This document shows, one piece after another, positions 25,409-34,842 of a stretch of DNA of 64,000 nt. A program made the position numbers and the translations under genes. The first letter of the stretch is position 1. Each line of letters opens with the position of its first letter. Where the stretch lies: positions 5,956,001-6,020,000 of the forward strand of contig NZ_CP152413.1 of NCBI RefSeq assembly GCF_038967635.1, written 5' to 3'. Below the pieces are notes generated by a model, which was not told the origin of the DNA, did not search any database, and saw only the letters and a program-made list of their open reading frames with translations. Origin of the DNA: Bradyrhizobium sp. B124. GTDB lineage: Bacteria > Pseudomonadota > Alphaproteobacteria > Rhizobiales > Xanthobacteraceae.

Positions 25409-26347
25409 TGAGAGTCTGACTCCAAATGAGCTGAGTATTTTCAGGGCATAGCGAGGCGTCTGGTCAAGAGCCTGAGATGGGCTACGAGGAGCCAGGCGAC
25501 CTCAGTTGAGGCGGAGCCCTCGAAATCTCTGGAGAGGCGGCGACACCTGCCGAACCACGCGAAGGTGCGCTCGACGACCCAGCGTCGTGGTAAGAGCTGG
25601 AAGCCTTTGACCCCAGGCGGCCGCTGAACGATCTCAATGGTCCATGGCCCGCAATGGGAGAGCGCGCCAACAAGCTGCTTTCCGCGATAAACCCGGTCAG
25701 CAAAGACATGACGCAGCTTCGGAAAGCGCTCTCGCACGCGCTCCAGTAAGGGGACTGCACCATGCACGTCCTGAACATTGGCTGGGTGAACGTGGACGGC
25801 CAGCAAGAGACCGTTGGTATCGGTGACGATGTGCCGCTTACGTCCGTTAACACGTTTGCCCGGATCGAAGCCGCGCGGGCCGCCGGCTTGTGTCGTCGAA
25901 GCGCTCTGACTGTCGATGACGGCCGCCGTCGGTGTCGGCTTGCGGCCGAGTTTGCGCCGTGCCTGTCGGACCAGAGCCTTCACGATCCTGTGCCATCGGC
26001 GAGTATCGCGCCAAGTATAGAAATAACCTTGCACCGTCGAGTACGGCGGGAACTCCCGCGGCAGAGCGCGCCATTGGCAGCCGGTGGACAGAATGAACAA
26101 AATCGCCTCGACCACCTTGCGCAGATCAACCTTCCGCGGTCGGCCCAATCGACGCCGACCTGGCAACTTCCTGGCTATCAGACGCCACTCCGCGTCGGTC
26201 ATGTCGCTTGCATAGCGCAGTCCGTTCCGCAGATACTGAGCACGAGTGATTTTGGTCCATGGCATGGTGCACTCCCTCGAATCTTCGCAAATCCGAAGGA
26301 ATCACAGCCGACTGAAATCACTCACTGCTTTTTCGGTCAGGCTCTGA
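25409..26347. mobile_element. Complete IS5-family element (IS1031-like) with TGA target duplication
   Basis: The element spans 25412-26344 (933 bp). The left end GAGTCTGAC and the complement of the right end GAGCCTGAC are matching terminal repeats, and similarity continues inward (TGAGT...TTTCAG on both ends). Both sides carry TGA (25409-25411 and 26345-26347), fitting the TNA duplication of the IS1031 subgroup. Removing the element and one TGA restores CATCCTGAGGAGCG, part of a palindromic repeat. One intact transposase gene lies inside on the minus strand. Confidence 0.85.
25441..26265 (-). CDS. IS5-family transposase
   Basis: 274-aa DDE transposase that cuts and joins the element's ends. 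The N-terminal DUF4096-like helix-turn-helix region has MTDAEWRLIARKLPG and STGCQWRALPREFPP. The catalytic residues are visible as the D in AVIDSQSAS, the D in HVFADRVYRGK and the E in WVVERTFAWFGRCRRLSRDFE, the last with the typical Y/R-type spacing of the DDE_Tnp_1 family. The frame is uninterrupted, so the element may still be active. It faces phaR in the same orientation. Confidence 0.95.
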   Translation of the reverse strand: MPWTKITRAQYLRNGLRYASDMTDAEWRLIARKLPGRRRLGRPRKVDLRKVVEAILFILSTGCQWRALPREFPPYSTVQGYFYTWRDTRRWHRIVKALVRQARRKLGRKPTPTAAVIDSQSASTTQAGGPRGFDPGKRVNGRKRHIVTDTNGLLLAVHVHPANVQDVHGAVPLLERVRERFPKLRHVFADRVYRGKQLVGALSHCGPWTIEIVQRPPGVKGFQLLPRRWVVERTFAWFGRCRRLSRDFEGSASTEVAWLLVAHLRLLTRRLAMP

Positions 26348-26471
26348 GGAGCGCGTAGCGCGTCTCGAAGGATGCACGGCCCGGATGTGCAGGCGCATGC
26401 AATTCCCTTGCTGCACGAGCGAGGCCGTCGACCCTTCGAGACGCGCGCTGTGCTCGCTCCTCAGGGTGACG
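26345..26471. repeat. Right part of a palindromic repeat split by the IS element
   Basis: TGAGGAGCGCGTAGCGCGTC then TCGAAGGATGC on the left is mirrored by CGACCCTTCGAGACGCGCGC and GCTCGCTCCTCAGGGTGACGG on the right. The missing left tip (CGTCATCC) lies at 25401-25408 on the far side of the IS. An intact relative is at 50017-50166. Confidence 0.7.
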
Positions 26472-26506
26472 GATCACAAAGCTGAACGCGCTGCGCGACG
26501 CTACGC

Positions 26507-27097
26507 CTACTCGTCCTTCTTCGCCGGCTGCGACATGCGCTCGAGGCGTTCCTGCATGTCCTTCATCTGGCGGCGAAGGTCGTCGATGTTGCCGTCGTCG
26601 GCCGCGGGCTCCGGCGCCTTCTCGGCTTCAGTGCCGCCACGTTGCGGCACGAACGGCTTGAACATGGAGAAGGTCTGCTGGAACAGCTCCATGTTGCGGC
26701 GGACCTGTTCTTCCAGGGGAGCAAACGGCGTCCCGCTCAGGGCGCCCGCGATCTGCTTGCGAAATCTCTCCTGTTCCCGGGTCAGCGTATCGATCGACTG
26801 CTCGAGATATTTCGGCACCACCATCTGCATGCTGTCGCCGTAGAACCGGATCAGCTGGCGCAGGAAGGTGGTCGGCAGCAGGTTCTGCCCGGCCTTGTTT
26901 TCCTGTTCGAAGATGATTTGCGCAAGCACGGAGCGGGTGATGTCGTCGCCGGTCTTGGCATCATAGACGAGGAAATCCTCGCCTTCCTTCACCATCGCCG
27001 CGAGATCCTCGAGCGTCACATAGGTGCTCGTACCGGTATTATAGAGCCGCCGGTTCGCGTATTTCTTGATCGTGGTCGGTTGTTCAGATTTTGCCAT
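26507..27097 (-). CDS. phaR: Polyhydroxyalkanoate synthesis repressor PhaR
   Basis: DNA- and PHA-granule-binding regulator that represses phasin and other PHA genes until polymer accumulates. The start at 27097 is chosen because the frame above it (to 27160) does not resemble PhaR. This gives 196 aa. The PHB/PHA accumulation regulator DNA-binding domain is at the N-terminus (IKKYANRRLYNTGTSTYVTL). The accumulation domain follows (LLPTTFLRQLIRFYGDSMQM), and an acidic, helical C-terminus starts with DDLRRQMKDMQERL. Divergent from phaA-phaB, the usual rhizobial arrangement. phaC is not in the window. Confidence 0.95.
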   Translation of the reverse strand: MAKSEQPTTIKKYANRRLYNTGTSTYVTLEDLAAMVKEGEDFLVYDAKTGDDITRSVLAQIIFEQENKAGQNLLPTTFLRQLIRFYGDSMQMVVPKYLEQSIDTLTREQERFRKQIAGALSGTPFAPLEEQVRRNMELFQQTFSMFKPFVPQRGGTEAEKAPEPAADDGNIDDLRRQMKDMQERLERMSQPAKKDE

Positions 27098-28589
<1,492 letters not shown>

Positions 28590-28660
28590 ACAAGAGGCAG
28601 CGAGGTCGGTTAGGTGATGAAAAGATCATCTGTCAACCACGGCGCGAGCTGATAGAAAAG

Positions 28661-28691
28661 ATGCCCGGCTTTGTGCCGGGCATTTTTGTTT
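28661..28691 (+). terminator. Rho-independent terminator after phaA
   Basis: ATGCCCGGC-TTTGT-GCCGGGCAT (28661-28683), a perfect 9-bp stem, followed by TTTTGTTT. It lies 72 bases after the phaA stop. Confidence 0.85.
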
Positions 28692-28694
28692 CGA

Positions 28695-28742
28695 GAGCAT
28701 GATCCGGAAAAGTTTGAAGCGGTTCCCAAAAGGATCGTGCTC
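28695..28742. repeat. Palindromic repeat, GCATGATC family
   Basis: GAGCATGATCCGGAAAAGTT and AAAAGGATCGTGCTC form an imperfect inverted repeat directly after the phaA terminator. It is the same family as 6123-6168. Confidence 0.7.
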
Positions 28743-28857
28743 AAAAAAAGGGAGCTAAAGCGGGATGACGATTCAGCCTAATCTCATCGCGCTTTGTTGA
28801 GTGAGTGCGAAGACCGGAGTGATCCGGTTATAAAAGACGGCCAAGGAGGAGACGGAC

Positions 28858-29583
28858 ATGGCACGTGTTGCATTGGTGACGGGCGGAACGCGGGGCATTG
28901 GAGCTGCAATCAGCAAGGCGATGAAAGCGGCGGGCTACAAGGTGGCGGCAAGCTACGCCGGCAATGACGCCGCGGCGGAGAAGTTCAAGGCGGAGAGCGG
29001 CATCCCGGTCTACAAGTGGGACGTCGCATCGTTCGACGCCTGCGCGGCCGGCGTGAAGCAGGTCGAGGCCGATCTCGGTCCGATCGATGTGCTCGTCAAC
29101 AATGCCGGTATCACCAAGGACACTGCATTCCACAAGATGACGTTGGAGCAGTGGACTGCCGTGATCAACACCAACCTCGGCTCGCTGTTCAACATGACGC
29201 GCCAGGTGATCGAAGGCATGCGCGCCCGCAAGTTCGGTCGCGTCATCTCGATCTCCTCGATCAACGGCCAGAAGGGCCAGTTCGGCCAGGTCAACTACTC
29301 TGCGGCAAAGGCCGGCGACATCGGCTTCACCAAGGCGCTCGCGCTGGAGAACGCCAAGGGCGGCATCACCGTCAACGTGATCTGCCCGGGCTACATCAAC
29401 ACCGAGATGGTGCAGGCGGTGCCGAAGGACGTGCTCGAGAAGAACGTGATCCCGCAGATTCCGGTCAACCGGCTCGGCGAACCCGAGGAGATCGCGCGCG
29501 CCGTGGTCTTCCTCGCGGCTGACGAGGCGGGCTTCATTACCGGCTCGACGCTGACCATCAACGGCGGCCAGTATCAGGCCTGA
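28858..29583 (+). CDS. phaB: Acetoacetyl-CoA reductase (NADPH-dependent)
   Basis: Short-chain dehydrogenase reducing acetoacetyl-CoA to (R)-3-hydroxybutyryl-CoA, the monomer of PHB. The 241 aa match PhaB length. The cofactor-binding turn is TGGTRGIGAAISKAM. The structural motif is NNAGIT, the catalytic Ser is in SISSINGQKGQFGQ and the YxxxK pair in YSAAKAG. AAGGAGGAG shortly before the ATG is a strong ribosome site. It works after PhaA; the synthase PhaC must be elsewhere. Confidence 0.96.
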   Translation: MARVALVTGGTRGIGAAISKAMKAAGYKVAASYAGNDAAAEKFKAESGIPVYKWDVASFDACAAGVKQVEADLGPIDVLVNNAGITKDTAFHKMTLEQWTAVINTNLGSLFNMTRQVIEGMRARKFGRVISISSINGQKGQFGQVNYSAAKAGDIGFTKALALENAKGGITVNVICPGYINTEMVQAVPKDVLEKNVIPQIPVNRLGEPEEIARAVVFLAADEAGFITGSTLTINGGQYQA

Positions 29584-29628
29584 CGCGAGAAGCGTCGTCG
29601 CGTCGCAGAGGTTCCCAATCAAGTCGTG

Positions 29629-29657
29629 ATGCCCGGCCTTGTGCCGGGCATTTTCGT
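29629..29657 (+). terminator. Rho-independent terminator after phaB
   Basis: ATGCCCGGC-CTTGT-GCCGGGCAT (29629-29651) followed by TTTCGT, almost the same hairpin as after phaA. The weak T-run lowers certainty. Confidence 0.75.
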
Positions 29658-29720
29658 CGTTACAACCGCGAGGCGCGAAGCAGAGACGTGGCTGGCCCGG
29701 CCACGACGGATTGAACTCAG

Positions 29721-30587
29721 ATGACGACCCGAACTGCCACCCTTGTCGGACTGACCGCCATCCTGATGTGGTCGCTGCTGTCGGTCATGACGGTGGCGAC
29801 CGGGGCGATCCCGGCGTTCCAGCTCGCCGCCATGACGTTTGCGATCGGCGCCGCGGTCGCGTTCGCAAGCTTCCTGTTCCGTCCCGCAGCGTTCGACGCA
29901 CTGAAGCAGTCGCCGGTTGCCTGGCTCGTCGGTGTCGGCGGGCTGTTCGGCTATCACGCGCTGTATTTCCTCGCGCTACGGTTCGCGCCACCGGCCGAGG
30001 CCGGCCTGCTCAACTATCTCTGGCCGCTGTTGATCGTGCTGTTTTCGTCGCTGCTGCCGGGCGAGCGGCTTGCGATCCATCACATCATCGGCGCGCTGCT
30101 TGGCCTTGCCGGCACCGTGCTGCTGTTCGCCGGCAACACCGGCGCCTTCACAAGAGCGCATATTCCAGGTTTCGCGGCGGCCTTCGTCGCGGCGTTCGTC
30201 TGGGCCGCCTATTCGGTGATGTCGCGCCGGCTCAAGGCAGTGCCGACCGACGCGGTGGCGGGCTTCTGCCTGGCCACGGCCGCGCTCGCCGCGCTGGTGC
30301 ACATGATGGTGGAAACCACGGTGTGGCCCGCGACACCGCCGCAATGGCTCGCGGTTGCAGCACTCGGCATCGGTCCGGTGGGCGCTGCGTTCTTCGCCTG
30401 GGACATCGGCATGAAGCGGGGCGACATCCGCGTGCTCGGCGCCGCATCCTACGCCACGCCGCTGCTCTCGACCGCGTTCCTGATCGCCGCGGGTTTTGCC
30501 AAGCCCAGCGCCAACATCGCAATCGCCGCGATCCTGATCGCCGGTGGCGGCCTGATCGCGGCGAAAGACATGGTCTGGAAACACTAG
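29721..30587 (+). CDS. EamA/DMT exporter, YddG-like
   Basis: 288-aa inner-membrane protein with ten predicted helices in two EamA halves. The segment LLNYLWPLLIVLFSSLLPGE in helix 4-5 and FFAWDIGMKRGDIRVLGAAS in the second half resemble the aromatic amino-acid exporter YddG more than other DMT members. The substrate is therefore possibly aromatic amino acids or related compounds, but unproven. The stop codon overlaps the stop of the convergent flavin-reductase gene by 4 bases (CTAG). Confidence 0.87.
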   Translation: MTTRTATLVGLTAILMWSLLSVMTVATGAIPAFQLAAMTFAIGAAVAFASFLFRPAAFDALKQSPVAWLVGVGGLFGYHALYFLALRFAPPAEAGLLNYLWPLLIVLFSSLLPGERLAIHHIIGALLGLAGTVLLFAGNTGAFTRAHIPGFAAAFVAAFVWAAYSVMSRRLKAVPTDAVAGFCLATAALAALVHMMVETTVWPATPPQWLAVAALGIGPVGAAFFAWDIGMKRGDIRVLGAASYATPLLSTAFLIAAGFAKPSANIAIAAILIAGGGLIAAKDMVWKH

Positions 30588-31279
30588 GCGGCTGGCCGCC
30601 AGCCAGGCGGCTTGTAAGCGCCTTCCGGAATTTGCCCGAGCACGGAATGCTTCAGCTTCTGGGGCGACAGGCCATAGAACTGCTGAAAACTCATGATCAG
30701 CGGTCGCCATTTGTCGGGATCGATGCGGTCGGTTTGGCCGTCCATCAAAATTCCCGGATGAGCGTGCACGCGGGTCACGCGCACCTCGATTGCCATGAGA
30801 TTGCCGCGCCAGACCTCGTCCTCCTGCGCCATTCTGTGGACGTGGGCGACCTTCGCCTCAATCTGTACCGGGCACTCGGCGGCGCGCGGGGCGGCGACGG
30901 TCTCGCCGTGCAATCGCGTCAAGCCGCTGATGTCGAACTTGTCCCGTTCGTGCCGATAACCGCGCTTGATCTTTCCTGCCGGCACTGGGTTCGAGCCGGT
31001 GGTGCGCGCCAGAGCATTGACGGCATCGACAAGATCGACCGATGGGAGATTGAGCACGCATTCGCCGGTGCGGATCATGTTCTCGGTGGTCTTGGAATTG
31101 CTTGCGAGGCCAAGCATGCATCGCCAGCCAACCCACCATGCCGACGACATCGGCGCCAGATTGGGCGAGCCATCTTCATTGGTCGAACCAATCAGAACGA
31201 CGGGTGTCCCGAAGTAGAGTATGGCCGGCTCAATGCTCCGCGATTCCGCAGTGCGTGTGATATCGATGGTGCTGAGCAT
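30584..31279 (-). CDS. Flavin reductase-like (FMN-binding split barrel) protein
   Basis: 231 aa of the flavin-reductase-like family, which binds FMN and reduces it with NAD(P)H or acts in small-molecule oxidation. The N-terminal barrel shows VVLIGSTNEDGSPNLAPMSS followed by NMIRTGECVLNLPS, both standard positions for FMN phosphate contacts. The C-terminal 60 residues are less conserved (QQFYGLSPQKL). No monooxygenase partner is adjacent, so the physiological role is open. Overlaps the convergent exporter gene by 4 bases. Confidence 0.84.
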   Translation of the reverse strand: MLSTIDITRTAESRSIEPAILYFGTPVVLIGSTNEDGSPNLAPMSSAWWVGWRCMLGLASNSKTTENMIRTGECVLNLPSVDLVDAVNALARTTGSNPVPAGKIKRGYRHERDKFDISGLTRLHGETVAAPRAAECPVQIEAKVAHVHRMAQEDEVWRGNLMAIEVRVTRVHAHPGILMDGQTDRIDPDKWRPLIMSFQQFYGLSPQKLKHSVLGQIPEGAYKPPGWRPAA

Positions 31280-31354
31280 GCTGGCTTCCTCATGTGAAGC
31301 CTAGAGCTAATGGCTTGGTGCCCGCTTACCCACCCGATTCCCGAGTACCTTTTT

Positions 31355-31789
31355 TCAGTTGCCGGGGAACCAATCGGGCTTTGCCATCTCGAACTTCGCA
31401 AACTCAAATCCCGGCGCCACGGTGCAGCCGACCAGCGTCCAGTCGCCGCCGCTTTCCGCGGCCTGCCAGGCGCCTGCCGGCACGATCGCCTGTGGCTGCT
31501 CGCCGTGCGCGACATCAGGCCCGAGCGTGATCGCATGCGGTAGGCCGCCGTCCTGCGCGATCTTCAGCGTTAGCGGCGCGCCGGCGTAGTAGTGCCACAT
31601 CTCGACAGCGTCGATGCGGTGCCAGTGCGAGCGTTCGCCGCGCGCGAGGAGAAAATAGATCGCGGTCGAATGCGCACGTCCACTGGCATCACAGCGCTCG
31701 TCGCGAAACGTCTCGCGATAATGGCCGCCTTCGGGGTGCGGCTGCAGCGCGAGCCGCGCGATGATGTCGGCAGCCGAGAGCTGTGACAT
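31355..31789 (-). CDS. Cupin-like protein, DUF985 family
   Basis: 144-aa double-stranded beta-helix protein of the DUF985 (cupin_5) family. Recognisable features are LQPHPEGGHYRETFR at the start, STAIYFLLARGERSHWHRID with the His-rich metal-site region, and VAPGFEFAKFEMA near the end. Some members act on sugars, but no activity is assigned here. Its ATG shares one base with the gloB stop (TGATG), so it is translated as part of a gloB-cupin pair. Confidence 0.88.
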   Translation of the reverse strand: MSQLSAADIIARLALQPHPEGGHYRETFRDERCDASGRAHSTAIYFLLARGERSHWHRIDAVEMWHYYAGAPLTLKIAQDGGLPHAITLGPDVAHGEQPQAIVPAGAWQAAESGGDWTLVGCTVAPGFEFAKFEMAKPDWFPGN

Positions 31790-32556
31790 CAGGACTTGTT
31801 CTTGCGCTCGCGGAGCTCGCCGAACACCAGCGCCGGGTCGGCGCCCTTCATGTGCAGCTTGGCCGCGACCGCCGGCTCGTCGGCCCGCAGGAACACGTTG
31901 GCCTTCTTCTCGTCGCCCAGCAGCACGGGAATCGTCGGCTTGTTCTCGGCGCGCAGCTTCGTCACTTCCTCGGCGCGGGCCTGCAAATGCGGATTGTCGC
32001 CCTCGATGGTGAGCGCGAACTTCACGTTGGAGGCGGTGTATTCATGGCCGCAATAGAGACGGAAATCGTCCGGCAGCGAACGCAGCTTGAGAAGCGAATC
32101 CCACATCATCGGATAGGTGCCTTCGAACACCCGGCCGCATCCGATCGAGAACAGCGTGTCGGCGGCGAACACCGCCTTCTCGCCGTCGAACACATAGGAG
32201 ATATGGTCGAGCGTATGGCCGGGGGTCTCGACCACGCGCGCGAGCAGGCTGCCGACCTTGATGACGTCGGCATTGGCGGCGCGCAGATCGACATTGGCGA
32301 TCTTGGCCGACTGGTCGTGCGGCGCGACGACGCGGCATCCATATTTCTGCTTCAGCTCGGCGACGCCGCCGACATGGTCGCCATGGTGATGGGTGATCAG
32401 GATGTCGGTCAGCGTCCAGCCTTCGTGCTCCAGCGCCTTGATGATCGGGCCGGCCTCCGGCGCGTCGATCGATGCCGTCGCCTTGGTGGCGGGATCGTGG
32501 ATCAGGTACCCGAAATTGTCGGTGAGGCAGCTGAAGGTGCGAATTTCGGCGGTCAT
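31789..32556 (-). CDS. gloB: Hydroxyacylglutathione hydrolase (glyoxalase II)
   Basis: Hydrolyses S-lactoylglutathione to lactate and glutathione, the second step of methylglyoxal detoxification. The start at 32556 has GGAG 6 bases upstream; a longer frame to 32586 lacks one. This gives 255 aa. The metallo-beta-lactamase zinc site is THHHGDH at about 60-66. Further ligands are in ETPGHTLDH and ADTLF, and the glutathione-binding C-terminal part begins YCGHEYTASN. It is divergent from a SAM methyltransferase gene, a common rhizobial neighbourhood. Confidence 0.95.
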   Translation of the reverse strand: MTAEIRTFSCLTDNFGYLIHDPATKATASIDAPEAGPIIKALEHEGWTLTDILITHHHGDHVGGVAELKQKYGCRVVAPHDQSAKIANVDLRAANADVIKVGSLLARVVETPGHTLDHISYVFDGEKAVFAADTLFSIGCGRVFEGTYPMMWDSLLKLRSLPDDFRLYCGHEYTASNVKFALTIEGDNPHLQARAEEVTKLRAENKPTIPVLLGDEKKANVFLRADEPAVAAKLHMKGADPALVFGELRERKNKS

Positions 32557-32590
32557 GATATCTCCACGAACAAACGGGACGGACATTTCA

Positions 32591-32640
32591 GAGCATGGCC
32601 TTTTCGAAAAGCCGGCGTCGCCGTTTCCGGATCATGCTCT
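32591..32640. repeat. Palindromic repeat, GCATGATC family
   Basis: AGAGCATGGCCTTTTCGAAA and TTTCCGGATCATGCTCT form inverted arms between gloB and the divergent methyltransferase gene; related to 6123-6168. Confidence 0.65.
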
Positions 32641-32739
32641 TACCGCGCCCAATATAGGGGTGAAATATGGCGTTAACGCTCCGGCAGCAACGCAAATTTC
32701 GGCGCTCCCCGGCTGCAGGGGGCATGTTAGGCTGGGATC

Positions 32740-33492
32740 ATGGACGTCATCGACCTCCGCGACTTCTATTCGCAGCGCCTCGGCATCGTGGCGCGGCAGC
32801 TGATCAACCGTGGCATCCGTGCGCGGTGGCCGAACGCGGAAGGCCTGCGCGTGCTCGGCCTCGGCTATCCGACGCCTTACCTCGGCCTGTTCCGTGATAC
32901 CTGCGAGCGCTGCATTGCCTTCATGCCGGCGGCCCAGGGCGTGCTGAAATGGCCGACCGGCCGGCCTGCGCTGGCGACCCTGATCGACGAATTCTCGATG
33001 CCGCTGCCGGATGCCGCGGTCGACCGCGTGCTGCTGGTGCATGCGCTGGAGATGTCCGACGATCCGGAGCGGCTGCTGCGCGAGGTGTGGCGGGTGCTGT
33101 CGCCGTCGGGGCGGCTGATCGCGATCATCCCGAACAGGCGCGGCGTCTGGACCCGCACCGATGCCACGCCGTTCGGCCATGGCCGGCCCTATTCGCGGGC
33201 GCAGATCACCCAGCTGTTGCGGCAGACCTGGTTCACGCCGGCGTCATGGGGTGAGGCGCTGTTCATGCCGCCGGTGCAGGGCAGCTGGTTCCTGCGCTCG
33301 GCGATGGCGTGGGAGCGGGTCGGCGCGGCGCTGTCGATGCCGTTCGCCGGCGTGCATATCGTGGAAGCGAGCAAGCAGGTCTATCGCGCGATCCCCGCGC
33401 GCCGCGAACGGACGCAGCTGATCCCGTCATTGCGTCCGGTGCTGGTGCCGTCCTCGACGGCGACGCGCAAATCCAGTCACGCGGAGTCGTAG
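32740..33492 (+). CDS. Class I SAM-dependent methyltransferase (Methyltransf_11 type)
   Basis: 250 aa with the Rossmann-type methyltransferase core. The SAM-binding motif I is degenerate (LRVLGLGYPTPYL), motif II has DEFSMPLPDAAVDRVLLVHA and post-II is LREVWRVLSPSGRLIAIIPN. The C-terminal third is unique (PPVQGSWFLRSAMAWERVG). It sits divergent from gloB as in other rhizobia. Substrate unknown. The end of the gene lies in a short tandem repeat region rich in GCGGAGTCGTA. Confidence 0.85.
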   Translation: MDVIDLRDFYSQRLGIVARQLINRGIRARWPNAEGLRVLGLGYPTPYLGLFRDTCERCIAFMPAAQGVLKWPTGRPALATLIDEFSMPLPDAAVDRVLLVHALEMSDDPERLLREVWRVLSPSGRLIAIIPNRRGVWTRTDATPFGHGRPYSRAQITQLLRQTWFTPASWGEALFMPPVQGSWFLRSAMAWERVGAALSMPFAGVHIVEASKQVYRAIPARRERTQLIPSLRPVLVPSSTATRKSSHAES

Positions 33493-33533
33493 GAAGACGC
33501 GGAGTCGTAAGACGACTCGGAGTCGCGACGCGG
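33479..33533. repeat. Short tandem repeat (ACGCGGAGTCGTA units)
   Basis: ACGCGGAGTCGTAGGAAG, then ACGCGGAGTCGTAAGACG, then a decayed ACTCGGAGTCGCGACGCGG: about three imperfect units. The first covers the last codons and stop of the methyltransferase gene, so unit number could alter the C-terminus. Confidence 0.6.
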
Positions 33534-33539
33534 ATCATT

Positions 33540-33573
33540 CACCCTCCCCGTGAAGGGAGGGTGACAGATTTTC
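33540..33573 (+). terminator. Probable terminator after the methyltransferase gene
   Basis: CACCCTCCC-CGTGAA-GGGAGGGTG (33540-33563), a perfect 9-bp stem, followed by ACAGATTTT. It lies between convergent genes; the T-run favours the plus strand. Confidence 0.6.
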
Positions 33574-33578
33574 AGGGG

Positions 33579-34358
33579 TTACTCGTTGCCCGGATTGAAG
33601 TCGTCGCTCGGCGCCGGCTGCGCCGCCATGTCGGGGCGCGGGCCGTGCGGACGGCGGCGCCGGCGCGGAAAGCGCTCGCTCCGTTCGCCGCGTTCTGCGC
33701 CGCCATTGTTGGTTTCATAGGGGCCACCGTTGACCTGCGGCTGCGCGCCGCCGGTGATGAACGAGGGCAGGCGATCGACGCCGCCGGCATCGGCCAGCAC
33801 CGGCTGCGGCTGGTTCTGCGGTAGCGGTTGATACTGCGGCTGCGGACGATGCTCGCGTTCGCGGTGCTCACGCGGCTGCTGCTCGCGCGGTGGCTGGTCA
33901 CGCTCGCGATGCTCCCGCGGCTGCTGGTAGGGCTGCTGGCCGTTGTCGCGCATGAATGGCTGTTGCTGCTGCGGCACGAAGCCCGGCTCCTGGCCGAAGC
34001 TCGAATAGCCGTCGCTGTCGTCGTCGCCGTCTTCGGTCTGCGTCACCTCGGCGTCGGGGCGCGGCGGCTGCTGATTCTGCCGGAACTGCTCCTGCGCGGT
34101 CGCGATGATCCGGTAGTAGTGCTCGGCGTGCTGGTAGTAGTTCTCAGCTGCCACCGGATCGCCGGAGGAGCGTGCATCGCGCGCAAGCTGGACGTATTTC
34201 TCGGCCACGTGGGAGGCCGTGCCGCGGATCTTGATGTCGGGTCCGTTCGATTCGTACACCCGTGTCAGGGGATTCTGGCCGCGCCGGTTATTATTGTTGT
34301 TGTTATTGTTGTTGTTATTCCGGTTGCGCATCCGCTTGTTGTTCTGACCGTTTCTCAT
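33579..34358 (-). CDS. DUF4167 protein with poly-Asn tract and disordered tail
   Basis: 259 aa. The N-terminus is basic and Asn-rich (residues about 1-28), including eleven Asn in a row coded by AAT/AAC triplets. The conserved DUF4167 core follows: NPLTRVYESNGPDIKIRGTA and YVQLARDARSSGDPVAAENY. The remaining half is disordered: Gln/Pro/Arg-rich (PREHREREH-like units), then a basic RRRRRPHGPRP. The order suggests an RNA- or polyanion-binding protein, but no function is established. The standard rhizobial position after prmC supports it. Confidence 0.9.
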   Translation of the reverse strand: MRNGQNNKRMRNRNNNNNNNNNNNRRGQNPLTRVYESNGPDIKIRGTASHVAEKYVQLARDARSSGDPVAAENYYQHAEHYYRIIATAQEQFRQNQQPPRPDAEVTQTEDGDDDSDGYSSFGQEPGFVPQQQQPFMRDNGQQPYQQPREHRERDQPPREQQPREHREREHRPQPQYQPLPQNQPQPVLADAGGVDRLPSFITGGAQPQVNGGPYETNNGGAERGERSERFPRRRRRPHGPRPDMAAQPAPSDDFNPGNE

Positions 34359-34842
34359 CTGTCGCCTTTTATTCCAGCCCTGAAGTTATTGCAGTCCACA
34401 GTCCGATTTCTCAGAAGTCCGATTCCCAGATTCCGATTCGGCGCGCGTCTAGGCGCACGGAATCGCAATACCGTTCGAAGTGGCATCGATGTCGCCGACC
34501 ATCTCGTTCAGCAAAGTCGCGTTCAGCAAAGACGCGTTCCCCAACCGCCGCCGGCCAAACACGCCAGCGACAAAATCATTCCGCCCGTTGAGACAGGCCC
34601 AGTTCTCGTGCGTAAGTGTTCAAGCGCAATAACAGGCTTTCGTTCGCTTGGCGGTCGAGAGCAGCACAGCTTCGGCTATTGCGCTCAATGAGACCTGCGT
34701 TCCTGGAACCTTTCGATCGGCGGGCTCTGCTGAACCCTGGTCATCACCCGTAACGGTTACGGGGCCAGCACCGATGTTGTGGGCGGAACGTAGTCGTTCC
34801 CGGGGGATATTCCAAGAGGTTTTTTTGCGTTCCAATAGGACT
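34359..34842. other. Long gene-poor gap between DUF4167 and prmC
   Basis: 484 bases with no supported gene. It is poorer in G+C than the surroundings. One element stands out: CCCGTAACGGTTACGGG (34747-34763), inverted arms of 8 bases around one G, a candidate operator. A run of seven T lies near 34822. No promoter could be assigned with confidence. Confidence 0.4.
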
